Positions 1 to 5,638 of a DNA stretch of 9,945 bases are shown here, one piece after another. The notes under the pieces are model-generated. The model ran no database searches. It worked only from the letters and a program-made list of their open reading frames with translations, and had not been told where the DNA came from. This DNA comes from Holosporaceae bacterium UBA5542 (lineage in GTDB: Bacteria; Pseudomonadota; Alphaproteobacteria; UBA7879; UBA5542). Position 1 is the stretch's first letter, and each line of letters begins with the position of its first letter. The translations under genes were made by a program, and so were the position numbers. Location: positions 11,357-21,301 of the forward strand of contig DINK01000040.1 of NCBI GenBank assembly GCA_002426825.1. Reading direction: 5' to 3'.

Positions 1-501
1 GGCCGTATTCAAAGTGTCCAGATTGACTCTCCTTTTTCTTACTTTGATTTGGAAGACACATATCAAATTGATTTAGATTATCTAAAAAAAAGATATTTGT
101 TTTTGCAAAGAAAGCTTCACCCAGACCGCTTTGTGTTGGCTTCTAAGGAAGAAAAAGAGCTTTCTGTCCAACACACGGCACGCCTTAATTGGGCGTATCG
201 ACTTTTAAATACCCCTCTTAGTCGGGCAGATTATTTACTTTCAAATATAGATGCTCAAATTACTGTGGAGAATCTTCAAGATCAAATGATGCGCCAAGAA
301 AAACTTGAGCAACTATCAAAACTCGAAGATTTAAAGCATTTTTATAAAGACACACAACAAGAACAAAACACGCTAGAAGACAAGCTAAAGCTTGCTTTAG
401 GCAAAAAAGATATGTTGACGGCAAAAGAATGTTTGATACAAATCAAGTACTTTCAAAAATTAAGTATAGGAATTGAAAACAAAATAAAAAAGTGTGAGTA
501 A
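1..501 (+). CDS. hscB: HscB, Fe-S cluster J-domain co-chaperone (5' end cut by window)
   Basis: HscB is the dedicated J-protein that delivers the scaffold IscU, with its Fe-S cluster, to the Hsp70 HscA and stimulates HscA ATPase. The frame is open from base 1. A TTG at 49 is only an internal codon, because in-frame upstream residues reading SPFSYFDL match the family's usual opening of the J domain, and GRIQ at the very start resembles the end of the N-terminal CxxC...CGxIQ segment common in alphaproteobacterial HscB. The HPD tripeptide that activates Hsp70 is at visible residues 40-42. After it comes an Asn-Ala-like stretch (LNWAYRLLNTPLSRADYLL) typical of HscB, then the Glu/Lys-rich C-terminal helical domain that binds IscU. 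The visible part is 166 residues, so only a short N-terminus is missing. The TAA stop overlaps the ATG of hscA (TAATG), which implies translational coupling. Confidence 0.93.
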   Translation, partial: GRIQSVQIDSPFSYFDLEDTYQIDLDYLKKRYLFLQRKLHPDRFVLASKEEKELSVQHTARLNWAYRLLNTPLSRADYLLSNIDAQITVENLQDQMMRQEKLEQLSKLEDLKHFYKDTQQEQNTLEDKLKLALGKKDMLTAKECLIQIKYFQKLSIGIENKIKKCE

Positions 502-1949
502 TGTTGTTACAAATACATGAACCCAATGAAACACCCCAAACGGATGCAACTGTGGGCATTGATTTTGGCACAACAAATTCTGTGGTGGCCCAAGTAATTG
601 ATGGTATTCCACGTATTGTTTCTGTTGATAAATCCCGTCTTGTTCCCTCTGTGATTGCGTATAACAATGGTCAAACTGTTTTTGGTCGTAAGGCGCTGGG
701 CAGTCAGAATATCATTTCGTCGATAAAGAGATGCATGGAGTCTGAATTTAAAGGGCCCTATTCAACAACTTTAAAAACAACATTATCTCCAGAAGGGGGG
801 TTTGTTCGTTTTATGGTGGATGATAAACTTTTGTCCCCTGTGGACATTGTTCGTGATTTTTTAGAATATTTGCGTCAAGAAACAGAAGCAGCTTTAAACC
901 AGCCGGTGTATCAGGCTGTTTTGACAGTGCCTGCTTATTATACTGAGCGCGCACGCCATGCCACACGAAAAGCAGCAAGAGATGCTGGTATCCGTGTGTT
1001 GCGCCTTTTGAATGAACCAACAGCGGCTGCCCTTGCCTATCGTCTTGATGAAAAAGGGGATGGGCACTACCTTGTGTATGATTTTGGAGGAGGCACTTTT
1101 GATGTGTCACTTTTATATTCAGAAAAAGGTATTTTTCAGGTGTTGGCTGTGGGAGGAGATACCCAACTTGGGGGAGATGACGTTGATATGGCTTTGGCCA
1201 AATATTTGATGTCGATGTTTGATCTTAAAGACCAAGAAACTGCACGAGAATTTGGTAAAGAAATAAAAGAACACTTGGGGGGGAACTCTTTGTGGACAGG
1301 CACAATCGAAGACAAACAAATTTCTGTCTCTCGTGATACATTGGTCGAACTGTCTGCGCCTTTTATTCAGAAAACATTAGACTTGTGTGCCGCCACCCTT
1401 TCTGATTCGGGGGTTTCTAAAGAAAGTTTGAAAAACATTGTTTTTGTGGGAGGATCGACACGACTTGCTTCGTTGAAAGAGTGTGCTGAGGATTTTTTTG
1501 GTCAAACACCCCTTTGCACTTTAAACCCTGACGAAGTTGTGGCTATGGGGGCTGCGATACAGGCAGAGGCATTAGTTTCTGGTAAGGGAAAACTGTTAAT
1601 TGATGTGACACCATACCCTTTAGGCATTGAAACTTTGGGTGGTGCAACTGAGATTTTGATTCCTAAAAATGCGGCCCTTCCATGTGTGATGTCACAAAGT
1701 TTTACGACTTCTTTAGATAACCAAAAGCGTATCAGAATTCATATTTTACAAGGCGAATCTGACCATGTAAGTGAGTGTAAATCTCTGGCATCCTTTGTTT
1801 TATCAGGCATTCCAGATATGCCAGCGGGTGTGCCTGATGTGCAGGTTAGCTTTACATTAGATGCGGACGGCATTCTATCTGTTGAAGCAATTGAGCATCA
1901 CACAGGCGTGAAACAAAACATCGATGTGTTAGACGCAATCGCCTCTTAG
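501..1949 (+). CDS. hscA: HscA, Fe-S assembly Hsp70 lacking the C-terminal helical lid
   Basis: HscA is the Hsp70 that uses ATP to drive Fe-S cluster release from IscU. The ATPase domain is complete: phosphate-1 loop GIDFGTTNS at residues 19-27, NEPTAAALAY at 171-180, phosphate-2 YDFGGGTFD at 193-201, GGDDVD at 224-229 and the adenosine-binding VGGSTR at 316-321. The interdomain linker KLLIDVTPYPLG (364-375) and a beta substrate-binding domain with HscA-type sequence (QSFTTSLDNQ, ILQGE, LDADGILSVEA) follow. The protein then stops at residue 482, whereas E. coli HscA is about 616 residues, so the alpha-helical lid is absent. No lid-like coding sequence is visible in any frame after the stop. 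Its ATG overlaps the hscB stop by one base. The usual downstream ferredoxin gene is absent; the next gene is convergent. Assignment as HscA rather than DnaK rests on the hscB neighbour and the substrate-domain wording. Confidence 0.93.
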   Translation: MLLQIHEPNETPQTDATVGIDFGTTNSVVAQVIDGIPRIVSVDKSRLVPSVIAYNNGQTVFGRKALGSQNIISSIKRCMESEFKGPYSTTLKTTLSPEGGFVRFMVDDKLLSPVDIVRDFLEYLRQETEAALNQPVYQAVLTVPAYYTERARHATRKAARDAGIRVLRLLNEPTAAALAYRLDEKGDGHYLVYDFGGGTFDVSLLYSEKGIFQVLAVGGDTQLGGDDVDMALAKYLMSMFDLKDQETAREFGKEIKEHLGGNSLWTGTIEDKQISVSRDTLVELSAPFIQKTLDLCAATLSDSGVSKESLKNIVFVGGSTRLASLKECAEDFFGQTPLCTLNPDEVVAMGAAIQAEALVSGKGKLLIDVTPYPLGIETLGGATEILIPKNAALPCVMSQSFTTSLDNQKRIRIHILQGESDHVSECKSLASFVLSGIPDMPAGVPDVQVSFTLDADGILSVEAIEHHTGVKQNIDVLDAIAS

Positions 1950-1961
1950 TCTCAGCATCCT

Positions 1962-3080
1962 TTAAAGATCTTTTGGTTTTTTCCATCTTTCCACAGGCGG
2001 CGGGGCGGCACTGTCCTTTCTATGCTTTTCGGGATTAATATGGCCCAGACCAGGTTTTGTAAAAGGCTGATACCCTTTAGGCACTGTAGCACCTTCTTTT
2101 GGAAAAAAGGCGCGGAACAGGGGGCAATCAAAAAGTATTTCGACTTCCGGAGGAAGGGGTACGGGGATAGAAATTTTAATTTTATGTACATATTGTACGG
2201 GATCACATGCAAATAGTGTGTTTATGGTTGTACTGACACGTGCTGACGGATGTTTGAAAATCCGAGCCAACCCGTCCGCGAAAGCAGAAAAGTCGAATGT
2301 TTCTTTTTCCAGTCCTATAAAACAACAATCAAGGCATAAGGTGTATGATGGAATAGGATCGGGTTCCCTATGATAGAGAGATCCCACAAGGTCGTGGCTA
2401 GTATTTAAGTAGAGGGGGGCGATGCTTAACAATTTTAAAAAATAATACATTTCCATAAGCCCCGATTCAAGATGGGCCCTATCATATTCTAAATGCATAT
2501 TTACCCACTTAATTTCACGTGTTGTGATGTGGGTGTTCAGGGCCATATCCAGCAGTTCTTCAATGCGGATGTTAATTTCTTTTGGATCTGTTGTCTTGGG
2601 GGAGACTACACGAAGATGCAGAGATGGATCATCTGCTTGTACTTTGCTGCCGAAGAGCCTTTTAGGATATTCAGGACGGTATTTAAATATGGTGATATGC
2701 TCCATACCGGTGAAAACGGAAAATTTTCCTTTTGTAAAAGGGTATGCTTCTAATGTAGACGCCCCCCATTGATCAAGGTTAAATGTGCTGCGAAGCCATC
2801 CCTCAAACTTTTCTAGGGTTGTGGGTCCTAAATAGGGTTTAATGTGTCGCATCATGGCTTTTAAAGAAAACGCATCAAAATCTTCTTCAGTCATCCACGG
2901 ATGGGTGGTTTCTTCCTTTGAAAGCCATTCTTTGATGATGGTATCTACGCGGGTGGCAACCGCACTTTTTCTTTGTTGAAATTCCTCTTCACCTATGGCA
3001 GCACTTTGTAAAGGTAAAGGCGAAAGAGTTGAAAATAAGAGGGGAATGAGTAATAGAAAAAAATTTATAATTTGTGTCAT
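1962..3080 (-). CDS. Exported protein of unknown function, 372 aa
   Basis: I do not recognise this protein. A longer reading frame begins at 3191, but the ATG at 3080 is preferred because TTGGAG lies 7 bases before it and the protein then opens with a classical signal peptide: hydrophobic residues 5-24 ending at LQSAA, with cleavage likely near residue 27. The mature part is mixed and mostly soluble-looking. It has a charged, helix-prone stretch at 31-100, a probably globular middle, a cysteine cluster LCLDCC at 248-253, further cysteines near 292 and 319, and a Pro/Lys-rich tail (APPPVERWKKPKDL). No catalytic motif, lipobox or later membrane segment is evident. It converges on hscA with 12 bases between the stop codons. 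A periplasmic or secreted role is inferred from the signal peptide only. Confidence 0.75.
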   Translation of the reverse strand: MTQIINFFLLLIPLLFSTLSPLPLQSAAIGEEEFQQRKSAVATRVDTIIKEWLSKEETTHPWMTEEDFDAFSLKAMMRHIKPYLGPTTLEKFEGWLRSTFNLDQWGASTLEAYPFTKGKFSVFTGMEHITIFKYRPEYPKRLFGSKVQADDPSLHLRVVSPKTTDPKEINIRIEELLDMALNTHITTREIKWVNMHLEYDRAHLESGLMEMYYFLKLLSIAPLYLNTSHDLVGSLYHREPDPIPSYTLCLDCCFIGLEKETFDFSAFADGLARIFKHPSARVSTTINTLFACDPVQYVHKIKISIPVPLPPEVEILFDCPLFRAFFPKEGATVPKGYQPFTKPGLGHINPEKHRKDSAAPPPVERWKKPKDL

Positions 3081-3087
3081 GTCTGTG

Positions 3088-3091
3088 CTCC
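3088..3091 (-). promoter_or_regulatory. Ribosome binding site fixing the start of the 372-aa exported protein
   Basis: On the minus strand GGAG (within TTGGAG) sits 7 bases upstream of the ATG at 3080. This supports that start over the in-frame ATG at 3191, which would put a long basic stretch before the signal peptide. Confidence 0.6.
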
Positions 3092-3282
3092 AAAATAATT
3101 TTTTTATGGTGGTGTTGAACATACACAGAAAATTAAAATAATTCAAAAAAAACAACAATTTACATGTCTTTTTAAGACAACGTTTAACCAAAAATAAAAC
3201 ATCTAAATCTTAGATAGATAAAGTGCTTTTCGTTTAGAAATTTATTTGGAGACAGATAAAGCGAAGACTCATAATTAATAAT

Positions 3283-3319
3283 AATTATTCATTTTTCATA
3301 AATGTATAGTGCTCTTTTA
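3283..3319. repeat. Short direct repeat, copy 1 (partner at 4238-4274)
   Basis: About 37 bases beginning AATTATTCATTTTT and ending CTTTTA match 4238-4274 in the same orientation at about 31 of 37 positions by eye. This copy runs directly into the pseudogene at 3320, whereas the partner copy sits in the leader of the Cys-rich gene. In one + frame both copies read NYSFF followed by three residues and a TAG at the same place, which may be chance. An alternative reading is that both are decayed 3' ends of the minus-strand ubiquitin-like gene. Confidence 0.6.
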
Positions 3320-3430
3320 AGAGGATTCAACCGTTCTGTCTTGGTCTTGTTCTCATCTTTGACATCCCTGGGCAGCGTGCGTATATGCAGAATCTAAAAC
3401 AACACTATCACTTTGAAGGCAATCGAGCGT
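3320..3430 (-). pseudogene. Decayed partial copy of the small exported ubiquitin-like gene at 4636-4983
   Basis: Bases 3321-3400 align without net gaps to 4691-4770 at about 65 of 80 positions by eye, including a perfect 20-base run at 3381-3400. Similarity continues weakly to about 3430. Translated on the minus strand, the copy gives VLDSAYTHAAQGCQR, a TGA stop, then EQDQDRTVES. The intact gene has VLDSAYTHVARGWRG, then DEREQNRTVES. There is one extra codon before VLD, no recognisable N-terminus or signal peptide, and a broken C-terminus. It is therefore a non-functional fragment left by a duplication. The rest of the 3081-3501 gap shows only AT-rich sequence and small inverted repeats, such as ATCTAA/TTAGAT at 3201-3215 and TGTCTT/AAGACA at 3165-3179. 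No further gene is supported there. Confidence 0.8.
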
Positions 3431-3501
3431 AAAACAGGGGCAAAACAAACAGTTCACGTACAAGATACTTTAACCCTTTGTTGAAACACATAGGATAACG
3501 C

Positions 3502-4095
3502 TTAGTTCCAAAACATTAAGGCAAGCAATTTTGCCATTCCGCACCATCCTGAAATACCAGCAAAAATAAGACCACACCCGACAAAAAGGGGAATAGCGAT
3601 GAATAGTCTTGATATTAAAATCGTTAATATGACCCCCATCACGATAATTAAACCGGCAGCGATTTGTACTTGCCGATTGAGAGGAAAGTTATTATCGACT
3701 TTGCTTCCAACGGTGGGATAATTTTTTTCTGACCATTTTGTTATGCCGTCCTTAAGACTGTATATCTTTAAGTTACCAGATAAGCTTTTTAATTTTTCTG
3801 CTGCTAGTTTGCTTCTAGTACCAGATGCGCATAGCAGGACTATTTTTTTTGTTTTATCGCAAATTTGTTCTAAGCTTAAAATCGATAAGGGAACGCTTCT
3901 GGCTTCTTTTATATGCTTTGATAAAAATTCTTCGGTATTTCTTACATCTATAAGTTCTATATCTCCATTATTTAGCATTAATCTTAACTCTTCCGGAGAT
4001 ATGAAATTGATAGGGTTTGATGCTTGTACGTTTAAACCATGAAAAAGGCACATGATGACGAGCAAAAGAGAAAGAAAATTTCGTTTAAAAAGCAT
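3502..4095 (-). CDS. Membrane-anchored rhodanese with DUF2892 (YgaP-like) and an N-terminal signal peptide
   Basis: Rhodaneses carry sulfur as a persulfide on a loop cysteine. Residues about 30-130 form a rhodanese domain with the IDVRNTEEF motif (49-57), HIKEARSVP (61-69) and the active-site loop CASGTRS (89-95, catalytic Cys89). Residues 138-197 match the C-terminal membrane part of E. coli YgaP closely: PLNRQVQIAAG, two hydrophobic helices at about 143-165 and 167-185, then GWCGMAKLL and a terminal FWN. Unlike YgaP, whose rhodanese domain starts near the N-terminus and faces the cytoplasm, this protein begins with a hydrophobic segment ending LNVQAS, a good signal-peptidase site near residue 25. 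That would place the rhodanese domain outside the inner membrane. AGGA lies about 10 bases before the ATG. The gene stands alone between two gene-poor stretches. The function (sulfur transfer or thiol handling) is known only for the family. Confidence 0.88.
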   Translation of the reverse strand: MLFKRNFLSLLLVIMCLFHGLNVQASNPINFISPEELRLMLNNGDIELIDVRNTEEFLSKHIKEARSVPLSILSLEQICDKTKKIVLLCASGTRSKLAAEKLKSLSGNLKIYSLKDGITKWSEKNYPTVGSKVDNNFPLNRQVQIAAGLIIVMGVILTILISRLFIAIPLFVGCGLIFAGISGWCGMAKLLALMFWN

Positions 4096-4166
4096 TGATT
4101 CAATTTCCTATAAAATACGAATATTTCTGGATGATGACATGGGATGCTTCAAAAGAAAAACAATAA

Positions 4167-4194
4167 ACGATATTTTTTATGGTCCATTTTTCAA
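4167..4194 (-). promoter_or_regulatory. Possible sigma70-type promoter for the rhodanese gene
   Basis: On the minus strand TTGAAA (4189-4194) is followed after 16 bases by TATCGT (4167-4172), about 72 bases upstream of the rhodanese ATG. The -10 match is imperfect. The rest of 4096-4301 is AT-rich. A 39-codon frame at 4144-4263 (+) has no ribosome binding site and was not called. Confidence 0.3.
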
Positions 4195-4237
4195 CATAAA
4201 GTTTCCTACGCGTTAGATGTAGCTATGCCCTATAAAA

Positions 4238-4274
4238 ATTATTCATTTTTTACAAATATATAGTATCCTTTTAT
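4238..4274. repeat. Short direct repeat, copy 2 (partner at 3283-3319)
   Basis: This is the partner of the repeat at 3283-3319, about 31 of 37 bases identical. It lies immediately upstream of the Cys-rich gene and overlaps its likely promoter. The sequences flanking the two copies diverge: this copy continues into the Cys-rich gene leader, the other directly into the pseudogene. Confidence 0.6.
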
Positions 4275-4277
4275 ATA
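4249..4277 (+). promoter_or_regulatory. Likely promoter of the Cys-rich protein gene
   Basis: TTTACA (4249-4254) and TATATA (4272-4277) are separated by 17 bases and lie about 25 bases before the GTG start. Several overlapping TATA-like hexamers (TATAGT, TATAAC, TATAAA) make the exact -10 uncertain. Confidence 0.4.
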
Positions 4278-4289
4278 ACTATAAATAAC

Positions 4290-4295
4290 AGGAGG
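4290..4295 (+). promoter_or_regulatory. Strong ribosome binding site that decides a GTG start
   Basis: AGGAGG, a full anti-Shine-Dalgarno match, ends 6 bases before the GTG at 4302. The in-frame GTG at 4296 abuts it and is too close, so 4302 is the start. This is one of the strongest ribosome binding sites in the window, suggesting high translation of a very small protein. Confidence 0.75.
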
Positions 4296-4301
4296 GTGGT
4301 A

Positions 4302-4634
4302 GTGTTTAAGATTTTTTTAGGGGCGCTGTTTTTGATGGGGGCAGAGGTTTCTGCGTTAGAACCAGAAGAAGATATAACGGTAGCAAAGCCTGTTACGGCC
4401 TCTCCTGCGGCTGTTGTGTTAGGCCCTCCTTTACCAAACCCAGATGAACTTCCTGCAAATGGCATTGTTCTTTCACCGGAAACAAAAAATAAGGCGAGGA
4501 AAGCGGCTTGTTGTGCTTGTTTGATGTGCCCTTGTATTTGTATGATAGGGTGCTTTAATGCCATTACAAGTAGAATAAATCGTATGACATGCGGATGTTT
4601 TTATCAGACGTTTCCTTGTTTAAATTTTGATTAG
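4302..4634 (+). CDS. Small exported cysteine-rich protein, 110 aa, unknown function
   Basis: I do not recognise this as a named family. The protein starts at the GTG set by an AGGAGG site and opens with a short signal peptide (MFKIFLGALFLMG...VSA), cleavage likely after Ala18. Residues 19-60 are acidic and then Pro/Ala-rich (PVTASPAA, GPPLPNPDELP), which looks like an extended linker. The C-terminal 41 residues contain ten cysteines, at 70, 71, 73, 76, 78, 80, 84, 97, 99 and 106, with the dense stretch CCACLMCPCICMIGC. The spacing resembles cysteine-string or PLAC8-like clusters but no family match is claimed. There is no early lipobox. Disulfides, metal binding or lipid attachment are all possible. 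The stop codon is a single base from the stop of the convergent gene. Confidence 0.78.
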   Translation: MFKIFLGALFLMGAEVSALEPEEDITVAKPVTASPAAVVLGPPLPNPDELPANGIVLSPETKNKARKAACCACLMCPCICMIGCFNAITSRINRMTCGCFYQTFPCLNFD

Positions 4635-4635
4635 A

Positions 4636-4983
4636 TTACTCATGAGATGTGGAAACAATATAAATTATTTCATTCTGAAATAGATTTTTTAAGGATTCAA
4701 CCGTTCTGTTTTGTTCTCGTTCATCTCCTCGCCACCCTCGGGCAACGTGTGTATATGCAGAATCTAAAACACCCTCTTCTTGAAGGCGATTGATAAGCCC
4801 CATAACTGTTTCATTGTCATAGAATGTGACATAGTGATTCCATTCATTGTTGGCAGGATGTCCTTTGAAAACCTTAAGGTTTGCTCTAAAAGCGCCTGGT
4901 GGGATTGCTTCTTCGAGGGGAGATGACCGAGATACCATAATCGGCGCCAGAAAAATAAGTGCGAGTATGAGCAAGTGTTTCAT
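4636..4983 (-). CDS. Small exported protein with possible ubiquitin-like beta-grasp fold, 115 aa
   Basis: No family is recognised with certainty. The ATG at 4983 is chosen over an upstream in-frame one because AGGA lies 7 bases before it and a signal peptide follows directly (MKHLLILALIFLAPIMVS). The mature part is about 95 residues. By eye it has strand ANLKVFKG (34-41), strand NHYVTFY (49-55), helix ETVMGLINRLQEEG (58-71), strand YTHVARG (77-83), a charged loop (RGDEREQN), then RTVESLKNLFQNEIIYIVST (93-112). The order and the closing RTVxS...NEIIYIV recall ubiquitin's RTLSDYN...STLHLVLR. There is no terminal GlyGly, so conjugation is not implied. A decayed duplicate lies at 3320-3430. The stop abuts the convergent Cys-rich gene; upstream it is divergent from lolA across 77 bases. 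The fold is inference; the coding call is firmer because a related copy with the same frame exists. Confidence 0.78.
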   Translation of the reverse strand: MKHLLILALIFLAPIMVSRSSPLEEAIPPGAFRANLKVFKGHPANNEWNHYVTFYDNETVMGLINRLQEEGVLDSAYTHVARGWRGDEREQNRTVESLKNLFQNEIIYIVSTSHE

Positions 4984-5060
4984 TTGATAGTCCTGATTTT
5001 GACCAATATCATTATGATTGCATCGTAGCTTTTTTTTAGTATGCGCGCTAGAGTATCCCC

Positions 5061-5636
5061 ATGAAAAAATGGTTTTTTCTTTTATTGTATCCACTTTTGT
5101 CTTGGGCAGATGTTGTTGAAAAGGTGAATAATGCGTTAAATAGCATACAGACCCTTCAAGCTGAGGTATGCCATGCCCATAATGGAAAAGTGGCCTCTAA
5201 GGGATCCCTTTCTCTAAAACGGCCTGGCAAGGTGCGCTTGAGTTATAAAAGACCCGCACCCTATTTTTTTGTGAGTGATGGCACCACGTGTGTATACATG
5301 GATGCTGTCACAGAAAAGCCTTTGTATGTGCCGCCCGAACGCTTGCCCCTTTCTTTTTTGCTGGGGCCCAAGACGGACTTAAGAAAATATTTTTACATCA
5401 AGAATATTCAAACAACAAATGGACAATATGTATTTGATGTTGAAATTTTGGACACGAAAATAAAACTTCAGCTTATTTTTTCAGCAGAAGGATTTTTAGA
5501 TGGATGGCACATGATTGATTTTGAGGGCAATGATGTGCGTGTTCGCTTAATAAACAAAAAGATCAACCTCTCTTTGCAGGATGACCTTTTTGTCTTTAAG
5601 CAAAAACCCCGATGGCATAACACTAAACGTCGTTAG
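5061..5636 (+). CDS. lolA: LolA-type periplasmic lipoprotein carrier
   Basis: LolA accepts lipoproteins released by LolCDE at the inner membrane and ferries them across the periplasm to the outer membrane. The protein starts with a signal peptide (MKKWFFLLLYPLLSWA, cleavage likely after Ala16). There is no Cys at +1, so the mature protein is soluble. The diagnostic LolA stretch is present: KGSLSLKRPGKVRLSYKRPAPYFFVSDG (47-74), followed by VYMD and a beta-rich remainder. At 191 residues it is slightly shorter than the roughly 200 of typical LolA. The usual alphaproteobacterial neighbour ftsK is not here. No clear Shine-Dalgarno sequence precedes the ATG at 5061. The gene ends two bases from the stop of the convergent dksA. 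A shared LolA-like fold in other carriers cannot be excluded, but the RPGK...VSDG signature favours LolA. Confidence 0.9.
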   Translation: MKKWFFLLLYPLLSWADVVEKVNNALNSIQTLQAEVCHAHNGKVASKGSLSLKRPGKVRLSYKRPAPYFFVSDGTTCVYMDAVTEKPLYVPPERLPLSFLLGPKTDLRKYFYIKNIQTTNGQYVFDVEILDTKIKLQLIFSAEGFLDGWHMIDFEGNDVRVRLINKKINLSLQDDLFVFKQKPRWHNTKRR

Positions 5637-5638
5637 TA

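Noticed and set aside
1277..1283. G7 run in hscA as a possible frameshift site explaining the short protein
   Set aside because: Reading stays in frame through conserved HscA motifs well after the run, so the truncation has another cause.
811..1319. Minus-strand and +1 frames inside hscA
   Set aside because: They lie over unambiguous HscA motifs and encode no recognisable product; shadows of the real gene.
4144..4263. A 39-codon + strand frame between the rhodanese and Cys-rich genes, ending NYSFFTNI
   Set aside because: No ribosome binding site, AT-rich low-complexity composition, and overlap with the promoter regions of both neighbours. The shared tail with 3283-3309 is explained by the DNA repeat.
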